From Cardiocondyla obscurior (Eukaryota; Arthropoda; Insecta; Hymenoptera; Formicidae): a stretch of 64,000 nucleotides of DNA. The position numbers were made by a program, and so were the translations under genes. The DNA lies in the NCBI RefSeq assembly GCF_019399895.1, contig NC_091865.1:7135001-7199000 (forward strand). The letters run 5' to 3'. Of the stretch, positions 23,160-36,000 are shown piece by piece; the stretch's first letter is position 1, and every line of letters begins with the position of its first letter. The notes below the pieces were generated by a model. It was not told the DNA's origin. It searched no databases and worked only from the letters and a program-made list of their open reading frames with translations.

Positions 23160-26100
23160 ATGCAGTCGACCTGCCAGCAGCAGCAAGCACAGCCAGGCCA
23201 GAACGGGACCTCCGCCAGCAGGACGTCGTTCCTCATCGAGGATATCCTTAGCCGCGGCACCGTCACCCCGCACACCCACCACCATCAGCTACATCATCAG
23301 CACCTGACGTCGACCTCCGGCCACGGGCAGCACCACCAGTACCAGCAGTTCGCCAGTTTGCTGCCCGGCTATCCGGCGGCACCGCCCGCCGCCGCGGCCT
23401 TCTTCTTGGGACCGCTCTTCGGTAGCGCTGGCATGGGAGTCGGCGTGGTGCCCGGGGTCGGCGAACTGGCCGCCCTGAAGCATTGCCGACGACGGAAGGC
23501 TCGCACTGTGAGTACACCCTTGCTTCTTTCTCTCAACCGGCGTCTTTCACCCCCGGGAACCGCGAGAAATCGCGACTACGCGCAATAAATCGTAAATATT
23601 ACACAGTTTATTTGAAACAGTCGACTCTAAATCGCATCAACTATCCCGGAACAAATTGACAATTAAACTATATTTGTGTAAATTTAATTACTTTTCGTTT
23701 CTCTAGCTTCTCGCTATTTTTATTGTACGTCCATCACCTTGAGTTCTTATACATCTTTACGGCTTCAGGTATTCAGCGACCAGCAGCTGGCAGGGTTGGA
23801 GGCGAGGTTTGAGGTACAGAGATACCTCAGCACGCCCGAGAGGGTCGAGCTGGCGGCGGCGTTACACCTGTCCGAGACGCAGGTGAAAACCTGGTTCCAG
23901 AATCGACGGATGAAGCACAAGAAGCAGCTAAGGAAACTGAACACGAGCGGCGGCGGCAATTCCAATTCGGGCCAGCAATCGATATCCGTCACGTCGCCCG
24001 CTGGTGAGTCGTGTCCATTTCATTTTCCGCATTCAAGTCTCGATGATCCGGGCGGTCGCACCTCGCTGTTGCCTCAATTTACCTCCTTCTTGGGAGAGAG
24101 ACTGCAGATCAACCCTCCGATCGATGCCGCGACCGCGATTCGCAAAAGCAAGTGCCGCTCCAACGAGGAGTTCGCGGCGCGCCATCGAACGATGTATATT
24201 GTTCGAAAGACATCGCGATCCGCGGTATCCACGGAATTTTCGCATCGAACAGTCTCCGCAGCGCGTAACTTAATTAGCCGGCAAATTAAATGCGCGTATC
24301 GACTTTTCGATAAACAGCTGCGAGCAGTATTCCCGCACCGCGGACTAATTAACTTGAATTAATGGATAATGATGCTGTGTCCTAGATAAGCGCGGGCTCG
24401 CGGATAGGCCGCGCGCCGTTTTAAAAAATTAAAACTCACGGAGCACGTCGGGCTGGGACTCCTAGAAAACGAATTCGAAAGTTGATCTCGGGGGAGGAGG
24501 CGCCGCGGTTCCGCTACGCGGCGCGTATTCGGCGTAATTAATGACGGGCAGGTACAAATATAATTGCATATCGAAATGTTAAATAAACTGCTCGTCAATA
24601 CGGAATTCGTCGGCTATAGTTATCGGTTAATTCGGTCAGAGCGAAGAGAGAGCGGAGGAGGCGCGGGACGGCGCGTTATAACGTCGGTTGTCGTTAAATA
24701 CTTCCCTGTTGTCACGCTAATGGGCGATATCTGTATAATGCAACCAAAATACCGCTGACAATAAATTACGCAAGTTCGGCGTAACTAGCCAGACCGTAAC
24801 CGTGGTTACGTTGCGAGGAACTATAATCATTAACGGTATCTGCGTAATGGTCGCATTCCGTCGTAGATATACATATTACCATAATCGCTTGCCGGTGACG
24901 TCGCGTTTGCAGATGCGCGTTACACCAATTTTCCTAGAGGAAAACTCGCCGCAACGGCGTTGTCTCGCTTCCGCCAATTTACACATTAGTTCCCGATTTC
25001 GGTGACGTGCACGGCACGTTAATTGCCTTAAAAAAAAAAAAAAAAAAAAAAAAAACCCACCCCCGCTGTCTCGAACGATTTATATATTATTTTACATTTT
25101 TAATAACGCGATTTCTTAAAGAAAAATTTACCGCCCGTCACGTCGCTGCTTCGAGCGATTTAAATTTTCTATCTTCGATAATGTGATGTCATTTTAATTT
25201 TCCGGGGAGGGAAAAAAGAAAGATAAATTCACCGCGAAGATGTTATCGACGGTTTGCCGTAAATTATGTCTCTCCATTTTTGTTAACTCACCGCGGGTTT
25301 TTCTTCGCTCGTTAGGCCGCTCTGATATTCGCGAAATATATAAAAGCGATCGTTTAACGAGACGACGGGAGACATTTCGAGAGCGATTTAAATAGTTTGG
25401 CCCATGGCGTTCGTATCCCATATACCAAGTTGTTCGTCTCGGTAGACAAGATGGCTTCGTTCGGTAGGAAGGGCTAACCGAGTTACATAGACGTCTCCTT
25501 GGCAGCAACCAAGAAGGAGGTATCACGAGGAGGGTGAGTAGGGTGGAGGGCACACAGAAGACGCGACCGCCTCGGCGTCTTTAGACTCAAGGCGAGGCTA
25601 CGTAAGGCAACTCCGGCGGGGAGACTCATTCCCTCCTTCGACGCCTCTCTTTCGTCGTCTCGTTCCGACTCCCGCCTGCATCCATCTCTCGAAGACAGAA
25701 TTGCTCAATTACCCGCTAAGTGCTCGGTCAGACCTATATTCCCGATTGTGCTCGCCGCTGGAGGCTATCGTAGGCCGCGACGGCGCGTGCCGCGGATTCG
25801 AATTTTATTCAAATATCGCCGTGCTCGGCGGACAAAAGCCGAGAATTCGTTGCCCAAGCGGAAAGTACAATCGAAATGTTGGCCAGCTTCGTATCGTCGA
25901 GAAGTCGACGGTACGAAAATCTCGTCGTGGTCCAACGAAGGTACTAATCGACGATTGTCTGCCTGAATGATGTTGACAGAACGTCCCGTGGACTTTTCGC
26001 TGAGTGGCGGCCGCGAGTCGCGTGCGAGCAGCGACGCGCCCGTAGACTCTGATGACGAAGACGACGACGAGATCGACGTTCTGGGCGACGAGACGCCGTC

Positions 26101-26362
26101 GCCGACGCCGACGCCGACGGCGACGCCGACCCCGACGACGCCAACGCCCGCACCGGCCCCGACGCCGAGCCTGGCGTCGACGGTGCCGAGCCCGACGTCG
26201 GCGCGAACCGGCAGCCTGCCACCCTTGTCCAGACGCGGCACGCCGCCGAGGATCCTTCACCCGATTCATCCGCATCAGCATCCGCACCCGCATTCGCACG
26301 CGATCGGCCTGCACCACCAGCCGCAGCACGGCCAGCATTCCGCCCAACGTCAGCATCGCTGA
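23160..26362 (+). CDS. bsh: Brain-specific homeobox protein (bsh/BSX), three exons
   Basis: Homeodomain transcription factor of the BSX family, which in insects specifies brain and optic-lobe neurons. Exons 23160-23507, 23769-24003 and 25980-26362 give 321 aa. An N-terminal [10 protein letters not shown] motif (residues about 23-32) is typical of the family and precedes a His/Gln-rich stretch. The homeodomain spans the first junction: [39 protein letters not shown], then [19 protein letters not shown]. The C-terminal exon opens with ERPVDFS, followed by an acidic stretch ([16 protein letters not shown]), a Pro/Thr repeat and a His-rich end ([13 protein letters not shown]). Intron 2 is 1,976 nt. 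Shorter than the Drosophila protein (about 429 aa). The antisense frames over the last exon are shadows of its GC-rich repeat. Confidence 0.93.
25030..25055. repeat. 26-nt poly-A run in bsh intron 2
   Basis: An uninterrupted A run followed by CCCACCCCC. No retroposon body was recognised upstream, so it is listed only as a homopolymer. Confidence 0.7.
26097..26172 (+). repeat. bsh: Coding (CGACGC)-type repeat giving a Pro-Thr tract in bsh
   Basis: A near-regular GACGCC/GACGCN array codes for alternating Thr-Pro and Ala-Pro residues ([19 protein letters not shown]). Such tracts vary in length quickly and may differ between species or alleles. Confidence 0.8.
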
Positions 26363-29300
26363 GACGAGTCGCCCTCTTGTTTCTCATTAAAATCACGATA
26401 ACAACGCGTAGAGAGGAAAGGAATGATCTTGGTCCGCGACGACCCAGAACGCGCTCCCGGAAAGTTCGCCTAAGCTACAACTCGCCGTGCGCAAGAGATT
26501 CGACGTGGAATTCGACGGACGATGTCCCCGACCTCCGAGAGATCGAGGAAGAAGAGAAGAAGCCACCGTCTTCGCGCGGCACTTAAGCGGTATTTACGTG
26601 TCATTGAAATAATTCGCGATATTCAACGCGAAAAGGGTATATCGTTTGCCGGAGCGTCGCTGGATCCTTCCCGCTTGCGTGAATGAGAAAGCGAACGAGG
26701 GAAATGGAGTTTTGCCGATTCCGAAATCTCTACTTTTTATAGCGAAATACGGTAAATAAATACGGTGTTTGGTCTGTTGTTACTTTTTATAGTCAAATGT
26801 GTAAAAATAGGCCGTGGTTTTCGTTGAGGAATTAAACTGTCATGCTCTGACGCGATGTGTACAATTGTTTCTCCTGGATTTGCCTCTTCCCAGGCAGTTT
26901 TTCCGAAAGTTCGCGAACGTTAACGCGTCTTTCGGGATTAAAGGAGAGATGAAGAGAGAGAAAATCTGCGAGTTATTTGCACCGGAAGAACCGAGAACGT
27001 TGCCACCGGCGGCTTTTATCAGTCGTGTGGCGCGCACCGACATTGACATTTAATTGCTTCGCGGCGGACGATGATAGAGTCCCTTTAATCGTTTCGTTAA
27101 TGGTCGACGTGACATTTCAGTGCCTACGGTCCGAAGACATTTTCGCGAAAATTAACGGGGCGTTGAATCAACGACGGGAGAGAAACTCGGCGTGATGCTC
27201 GCGCGATCCGCTTCGTTAACGCGTTGGCTGCCATTATTAGCAATCAGCGGCATTAAAATTTTTTTAAACCCCCGTGAGAGTATGCCACGCAAAATTCGGG
27301 GTGACGTAAATAATTAGCAGGAAAAAAAAAAAAAAAATGCAAAGTAGAAAGCCCGCGGTTTAGTTGCCGTGACGTAAAACCAACGAGCTGCGACGAAACG
27401 AACCTTCGAAATCGAGCGTTACTTTCAGGCATTCTTCCCGGCTGTGCAGTTTCAATGTTCCGTCGTTATCAAAACGGGATAATTAAAATTTCGCGGCGTA
27501 CGCCGAGAAGCGCGCGAGATTCGCTGCGGCGACGTAGCGACCCTAATCACGACGATCGCGCGGCCGCGAAACGATCGCGGGACCACGGTCTTTGCTACCT
27601 GTTGCAGGCAACGTTAAATCGACAAGATCGGCAAGTGGCCGTTAAGAAAAGAGACGATTCGTCGCGACGGTGGTCGAAAGAGATTTTCCAACAAGCGAGC
27701 GCGTGTCACTCGGGTGGCGAGGCGCCTGCGGGGCACGTCGTGCTTCCAGTTGGGGTGAATCCTAATACCCAGATAATGGGAAGTAATTGCGAGGGATCAG
27801 AGCGAGCGAAGCTACTCTGTCGGCTGTCGGGTTCGGGGGGGCAACGGGTATGCGTGTAGAAAGAGACCAGGAGTGGAAGAGAGAGAGCGCGAGAGGAGAG
27901 AGGGTGGCGCCGCGCCACGCTTCCAGCCCTCCTCCCCTACCCTCTACCTCTCCTCTCCTCTGCTCGGCTTCCCATCTCGCCGTCGGTTCGCGGGGGTGGA
28001 GAAAGAGGACGAAGAGAGGATCGTAATCGTGTTATCGGGACGAAATCACGGGGTACATTCTCGGATACACATCGGATGGATGGATGGATACGCGCGCGAG
28101 ACCAATCCGCCGCGAGATTTACTTCAGGCAGGGGACAGCGGGACGGGAGAGAGGCGAGAGTTCGTATCGACGTCGCGCGACGTCCCGACGCGTTTGGATC
28201 CTCGAGGAAAATGGCTCTCGCGGAATCCCGCGATATCGCGCGAGCGCCGGGGGGTGGCTTCGAAACGGGAAAGGGCGCCCCGCGAGCTCGCGCGAAGGGG
28301 AGTAGCGGGTAGTAGCATAATGATAGAGGGACTTCGTCTTTGATACGCGAAAAAGATAACGCCGCCGCTACTCGGCGGAAGAATCGCAATCCCGGTCGGT
28401 CCAGGTAAGCTGGTAAACTAAATGAGATCACGGGCCATTTATGACGTTTATTAAATTCCGTTAAGACGTCTATTATTACAGTACGTAAATAAAGGGGGAG
28501 ATTTTGCGTCCCTCGTCGAGGGAGACGGAGCGGAATGCGGCGAAAATAATGAAATAAAGGACAATGAAGTGGCAGGTACAATGGCCAATAGGGCACAGAA
28601 CGAGAACGAGGACGGGCAAGGCGCCAGCGGGTGGCGAGGTCCTCTCTCTTTCTCTCTCTCTCCCTTTCTCACCCCCGCGTACGTGGAAGGGGTGTTGCAA
28701 CAAGGGGTTACAGAGCGCGGCGCGCTTTAGTTCGGCGGGCTAAATGCAGTGGGCGTGTTCCCATTACTTTCATTATTTTCAGTCGCCGGGGTTCGGCGGG
28801 TATCGATGCCCGAATGTATCCCTGGATCACCCCCGTGCGTGTTACGCGACCGGCGAAAGGTGGCCGACCTACGATTTCCATCCCCCTGGTCGCCGATCCG
28901 TCGGCGGTAGATTTACCGAAAGAGTGTCCGTGCGATCGCCGGTACGCCGGCCGAAGATCAATTTAATCCGCTCGAAAGGGGAAAAAAAAAAAAAAAAATA
29001 GCGCAAAGGGGGGCGAGTGAGGCCTCGAAGAGAGCGGAGGCCGCGCGCGAGGGTGAACCGTTAGCCTAACAAGCTGTCAAGACGTCGCCGCGTGTCAATC
29101 CGCGGCTCTTCAACGACCCCCAAAATAAAGCCGGCCGGAGCCCCCCTTTTAGCCGTAGGTCCGCACGCGGAAACGAGAATTTTCAGTTCGACCGCGATAC
29201 GGGGCCGTCCTTTGGGATTTTTTTATTCTTTTTTTATATCCTCTTCTCGTTTATCCATGCGCAAATTCCCGATCGCGAGTCGCGGCTCATCGCGCGAGAA

Positions 29301-32300
29301 GAGAGCGCGGAAGACACGTGACGCGGAGAGGACGCGCGCTATAGAGACAACGGCGTTACTGCCCACGTGCCGTTTAACTCGATCACAGTGGCAATCTGGC
29401 CTCGTTTCAACCTCCGGTTACTACGACGCTTCCGCTAACAAATAACATTGTCGTCGACCCTGCGGGGGCGTTCTGATTCGATTTGCGCACCGTGAAAGCG
29501 CGCCCAGGGAAGGAGGGCGACGCGGCGGACGCGAGGAGAGCGACACGCGGCGAGGATGAAAGGCCCCTTCCTCTTCGCCCTCGCTCACCGTCGAAAATGC
29601 GCCGCGTACGTTGTCTCTCGCGCTTCTAATCAGTAATTTCAAGAGAGGCGCGAGTCGGCGCGACTGTTTAAAAGCCGCGCTTCTACCCCACGAGCCGCTC
29701 GCTCGCACGAGATACGGGCTGAAGACACGGTACCTTGCGATCTCTCTCTCTCTTTCTCTCTTACTCGGCACTTGGCAAGATCCCTATCTACGCGGCGTGT
29801 TTAAAAATAATTGCCGTGGTAGATCCGGCGATAGTCACGGAGTCGCCTTCACCTCGACGCTTCCTGGCCTCTCGAGTGGTCCTCGTTCTACGACATAAAG
29901 GCGAGCTCGCTCTCGTCGTGCCCCTCCTCGGCGAGGGGGTACGCGGCCTCTTCCGCCAGCGGTCGAGTGGCACCCCACCTTTCATCCACTCTATCACGGC
30001 GTTTAAAGAAGTAAAGACTAAAGGTCCTTTATACGTGTCGAGTGAGCTCGCCTCAAGACCGGTGGAAAGCAGCCGGAGGGGAGGTGGGTGCTCGACGTCG
30101 AAAGGGCGAAGGGGGTACGTCCGGTCCGTCGCGCGAGATTGCAAAAGGAAACGTTATCGATACGACCCACGCGCTTATTAACCGCCGCCGTTTAATTACT
30201 GCGGCCGTGGACGAGAACGGCGTCGCGGAAAATCGGAAACCTCAACATCCACGCGTCTCCGGTGTTTACAGCATTTATATTTATTTCACGTACAACTTGC
30301 ATATATTATAATTATAATCGACAAACAGTAGTCTCTCATAACGGAAACAATTATTATTAAATGCAATTACAACTAAAGAGGGGCAGAGATGCGCCCAGCC
30401 GGACGAGGCGCGAGCCTCCTACACTCAAAAACAAGATTACTATGTCTATATATATATTTATATATATATATATATATGTCTATATATTAGCCTTTGAATA
30501 TTACAGAATTAGTCTTTGTGTGAATATGTGTATCATTTTATAGGGAACTCTTTATTTTCTATACGGCTCTTAGCGTTATTTCGCATCATTTATCTCTGTC
30601 TCTCTCCCTTTCGTGCCCTAGATAAGAATCTCTGTTACTTTGCAAGAATGCGAGAATCTCGGCTTATTAAAAATACACATCGCTCGCGGATGTATTATTA
30701 TTGCGCGTTATATTGTGCACAAGTGTTCGTTCATTTAGGTACCTCGTTTGTAGGGAGTTGTCTAGTAGACGTCTCTCCTCCCTTCTCTCTCTTTCTCTCT
30801 CCACTTAGGCCATTACAATAGCGGATAAAAGTATCCAGGGAGGCGCGTGTAAGCGCGATTACTGAATTCCTAAATATTTTATCGTTAACAGTCAATAATC
30901 GGAAAAAGTGCACTACGTATGCAGGGATTTCCGCGACAGATACACGACTAAGATATTCGAGCCTGGATATGGGGCGAACGAACAATCGCGGAGGAGCAAT
31001 ATCAATTCCTAATTACTGCGCTATAAAAAATCTACCAGTAAAAAAAAAAAGGTGATGCCAAAGAAATGATTTTACCGTTTAAGTAATCGACGCTGAATAA
31101 ACAGAAACAGTCGCGCGTTCGATACGAAAACCACGGTTCCAAGTGCTCGCCGCGCACGCGAGAGAATTTTAACGCTAAAAACTAATCCTAATTAAATGCC
31201 TTCAGAATTTGCAAGAGATCAGAACGTATGTTTCCAGCGTACGACTCTCTCAGAGTATTCAATTTGTTCGTCACGTCCGCGAAGCACGACCGAAATCGTA
31301 CTCGACAATTAGCATCGACAATTAGTGCCAGTCTTATTAAACGGTTACTTAAACCGTATTTAAAAAGAAGAGAAAAAAAAAACGGTCAGCTTGCGTCTTT
31401 GTAAGAAAAAAAAAAAAAAAGAAACTTTCGCAGGTAAAAAACAACACGTCCTTTCTTTCAGAAGACACCAGTTAAAAACCGCAAAAGAAAAAGAAAAAAA
31501 AAGATAATAAAATAGAATAAAACTGATAAATTAAATTCGCTCATAATAGAGATGAAATAAGGCGAGGTAAGGTAAGCAAGATGCTGCTTAATAATCGAAA
31601 TGTAATGAACGCGAGGCCGATACGCATTTAGTATAAGTCTTTACTTAAGATAGACGAACCACTAGTAACCCGATAGTAATCTTGATTTTAAGCAAGCCTT
31701 CCGTCGACAAGCGCATTGTTATAGAAATCAATATGTTACATGCATATTAACTAACCAAGAGAATTAACATGTTTTCAAAAGATATATCTGTGGATATCGT
31801 CATTATGGACCAGTCCATAACGCGAGAGTAACATTGGCGCGCGAATGAAACGTCCAGCTCGACGTCGCGCGCGAGTTCGCTGAGACTTCCTACGCGGCGA
31901 ACTCGCGACGTGCAATTCAGTTAAACTTTACGTGCGCACCAGAAATTTTTCGCCCAGGAGAAAAAAAACCCCGTTCATCCAGATTTCGATGAAGTTATAA
32001 TTTCGTAGGGGAAAGACGGCGGCCAGATTTTGCGCGGCGCATAGAGGAATTCTCTCTGAAAATAAATTTCAAGATTTTTTTTTTTTTTTTTTTTATAAGA
32101 GATTTTTACAACGTAAAAGCAACAGGTGAGAGTCTATCTTCTCACGCGACGTCGTCAGAATCCGCACGAGATATTGTTAACCTCTGGTGCACACGAAGCA
32201 ACTGAAATGTTACATGCGCGTTCTTTTTTTCGCTAGCATAACAGTACAAAGAATATGAGTAACTATAAAAATCAAATAATATTAATAATAATAATTACAA

Positions 32301-33022
32301 AGAGAACCGTTATTAAACTTCTAACAGTAATAAAAAAAAAGAAAAAAAAATTGAAAACTTTTCTTCGAGTTTGTAATAAATTAATAATGAGCTTTGAAAG
32401 CGTTCGTACAATTCAGCTAACAATGGCGATCGATGATGCGAAGATGAGTCGTGAATCGCGTAACTCCTTCTATTATCCTCGTCATAATTCATCTTCATTA
32501 TCATCCGCGATATGGCCGCGGCATTGGTGAGATTCAAGTGAAAGCGATTTAGTGGATCTAGCAAAAGAGCGTTTGGCAAAGTTACATGAACAATAAGTCA
32601 TCGAATGCCAAAACGGCATTCGCGAATAGTACAAATAAGCCCAAGTTAGCGTGCATACTTGGGATATAAATTCATTAAAAATATTCGAGCGCGTCGTAAA
32701 GTGATATATAATTAAAAAAAAAAAAAAAAAAAAAAAGGGTATTCTGTATTATTACCGTTCAGATATACGTCCGCTCAACGTCCCGCCATTCTAATTAGTT
32801 GCCCTGTAATCGTAAAACAAAGCGAACGAGGCGTTAAGAACGAGGTTGCGAAACTTCATTACGGTAGATTAATTCGATAGCCGCCCTACAATTTGCACTT
32901 GTTCTAAAATACAGGTAAATGGATATCGTATTGCGCGTTAAATCAAGAACTTATTTATGCTGCTACTACGGGGAACGAGCTCGTTCCCCGTCCTTTCTTT
33001 ATCTTACCAAGACTGGATTTCA
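26363..33022. other. 6.6 kb gene-free block between bsh and the RhoGAP gene
   Basis: No recognisable coding exon. Roughly 26,900-30,150 is GC- and CpG-rich with many long but domain-free frames on both strands. From about 30,250 to 33,000 the sequence is more AT-rich, with an AT dinucleotide run (about 30,447-30,490), T and A homopolymers (32,075-32,094 and 32,715-32,736) and CT-rich tracts (28,640-28,665; 29,741-29,762). The block lies between two convergent genes, so it holds both 3' UTRs; it may also hold distal enhancers of bsh. Confidence 0.45.
26755..26760 (+). terminator. bsh: Candidate poly(A) signal of bsh
   Basis: AATAAA 393 nt after the bsh stop codon, within a locally AT-rich patch. 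A later site is possible because the following DNA is gene-free for several kilobases. Confidence 0.35.
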
Positions 33023-36000
33023 TCAATGAAGAGGCCTCGAAGTCCTCTGTTTCAACCTGGTTAATAACGCTTGCTCGCTTTCGTCTTCGGTTTTCGATGA
33101 AACACCGCGAAAACTCTCCGACCGGTACTTGTCCCTCAAAAACGTCCTTCTCTCCTCTTTGTACTTTTCGATTCTTTCTCTACACTGCGGATCTCCCAAG
33201 TCTAGGCCGCCGAGGTTTCGCAACTGGATCTTTTCGGAGGCGCTCGAGCAGGTGCCGGTGCTGCTGCCAACGTTAGGCGTCGAGCAGTGCTGCGCGTCCT
33301 CGGACGTCGGTTTCACCGATAACGAGATGTCTCCTGTCATTCGGTTGAACTTAGCCTCGTCCAGAGAACGGCTTAGCGCTGCTCGAGTTGCCCTCGCGTG
33401 ACGCGCTCGTAGGCACGGCGGTAAATGCTGCGACGACTCCTCAGATTTGCCTCTCGCGCAATCTAACTCTTGTCTCATTTTACTCTCTCTAACAATTTCC
33501 CTACCAATCTCCGAATCAAAGCTCCTTCGCTCCCTAATTGTATCGCTTTCATATTTTCTTCTTACGGGCGTGGACACGTCTCCTACCGCACCTCCGGACA
33601 ATCTCTGTAAAGCTAACTCCTGCAAAATCGCCGCGGTGTCTCGTGGTGGAAGAACCACCGCATCGTCGATGGTCGAGGACGAAACGTTCGTGAATGTATT
33701 CGGGGTGTCCAACGTTTGTTCCATCAGCTCGGACGTCCCTTCTGGTGCATGAGCCACTTCACAAGGTTCGGCCGCATTCTCCGATGGAATTCTAACTTCG
33801 ATGTTGCCTCGTATTTGAGTAGCTTGCAGGTTGGCGCATTTGTGACTTTCGTCGGTGCGTTTGGAAGCGCATTTTCGTATTTGTTGCGTGTTCTGCTGCT
33901 TCTGCGAATTATTGTATCCAAAACTTTGGCACTTTTTCGACAGTCCGTTCGTGCAATGATCATTGTCACGATCACCACGTGTGACGTTTGTCTCCTTATC
34001 GTTTTCGGATTTGTTCGAGAATCGCGGATGATTCGTTACGTGTAAAGTGCGTGTCGTACTATCTCGTTGCGCACTCGTATCTCTCGATAGACAACGATAG
34101 TTCTCAAAGGTCTCCGTTTCTCCAAATAATTCTTTATCATTACGTATTTCGTTCCGATTTGTACCGAATACGTTCGCATTGTCCGCTTCGATGTAACACG
34201 CGCGAACCTGTTGTTGCTGTTCCCTCGCGTTGGACTCTTGACTCGAGTTAACATCCATCGTAAGATGAGAAGAATATCGATTGCCATTCTCTCGATCGCG
34301 TAATCGGGAATGGGCGTCGTCCGTGAGACTTTCTTCGAGACTGAAATTCGTCTGAGAATCGATGCCTTCCCGTTCATGTTTGTGACTCACGTACTTCTTC
34401 GTGTCGGTAACATCAAGTATCATTTTTTCGCTTTCTTGCATCGAGGCACGGTTTCCCGTCGAATTATCGACTCCAATGTGAAATACGTCCGCGGTCGGAG
34501 GCAGCGTGAGTTCCAGCAGCGTTTCAGAGATATTTTCAGACGTTGGATTGACGTCGCTTTCCACATAAGAATCGTTCGGACTTGTCGATTCGCTAATCGG
34601 CGTCACAAAAGTAGTAGCCGTCGTTCCTCCGACGATAACCCAATCGCCGGAATCGTTGTTGCTGCTTGTCGCACGCAGATGATCCGTATTTACAAAGACT
34701 TTGTCGGAATCGTCGCAAATTACGAATCCGGACTCCTGCAGCTCCTGCATGGTTTGCTCGCATGACATGGGAGAATCGAGATCGGTTGTATTGGGTGGCA
34801 GCCTCGGCAAGTCGACCACAGTGGAAAGAGTATTTGGCGGATCAGTAGATTCATTACAACCTTTAGTCGTTTCTTCTTTTTCTTTATACGATTTAGACGA
34901 GATTTCCACAGAATGCAAGCTTAGCCCGCTCATCATATCTTTGCGAGATATTCGGCCAGTTACAGGTTCTTCGCATGAAGATAATCTGTTACACGACATC
35001 ATCTCCGTATCGTTGAAAACCGAAGCAACTGCGCTCGATTCAGTGACGATACGATTATCGGTATGTGCAAGCGATGGAGTCGCGTTTCTATCGTGCAATT
35101 CTGCGCGCCCGTCGTAAGTTATAATCCTTTCACATGGCTCCAATCTCTTATCCTGGGTTTCTAAATTAACAGATAATCTGTGGCTGCGATCCGACGATTT
35201 TTCAGAAGATGACGCACATGTTTCTTTCAATTTATTCGTACCGCTTCCTTCGCGCTCGTCGCCAATCTCTAATGGTAAAGTAAAACTCCGAAAACTTATT
35301 CTGGGGCTATTAGCTGGTACCGGTGATGTGGAGTGAGAAGTGCCCTGCAACGTGGCGGGCGTTAACGGAGTAGATGCTTCCGACAGCAACGGTAGATACC
35401 CTGGCGTTTGTAACGGAGACGGTGTATCGATACTGTGAATATCCGCGCTTGTCATAACCTGAAAAAATTCAACAAATTAAATATAACATTCATATGTATA
35501 TACATGTATAAATAATTTGATAAATAATTTGTGTTAATTACCTGATCAGGACTTTGGCTATCTATGAAACGTAATTCAACGTCGCAATGTAATCTTTCTT
35601 CTAAACGAGATCGTTTTCTCTTGGATCCGCCAGTTGCAGCGGCACATTGACTCCCTTCGGTTCTTTGCCGTCGTGGTGACGCTTCTACTGACGCTACTCC
35701 ACCACCTTCCTCTTCTGAAAGCATTCTCATCTCTCGTTCTTCGAGATCAAAATTGAGTTGTATTTCTGAGAGATCCAACGGCGAAGAAGTGCTAGGTGCG
35801 TCGGCTAAGTGATCAAAGTAAGAGTCGTGTGAAACGGAACGACTGTGCCCACAGGTTCTAATAGGAGGAGGCCCTCCTAGAAGAGGACCCAGTCCATCCT
35901 CGCCGTCTAAACTATCGGCGCTTTTGACGGGTCTCAGTCGTCGCAAGGAGTTCATAGAACTCGGTGCCGCTTCCGCTTGAGGTGGCGTGCCAATTTGCCT

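Noticed and set aside
25765..26396. Antisense frames of 150-183 aa over the last bsh exon
   Set aside because: They are Ala/Arg/Gly/Val-rich readings of the Pro/Thr repeat; the sense strand carries the conserved bsh protein.
27455..30181. Long frames (up to 219 aa) between bsh and the RhoGAP gene
   Set aside because: Same GC-driven composition, no recognised motif, and competing frames on both strands.
33129..35117. Plus-strand frames of 90-150 aa inside the RhoGAP terminal exon
   Set aside because: Shadows of the 811-codon sense frame, without family resemblance.
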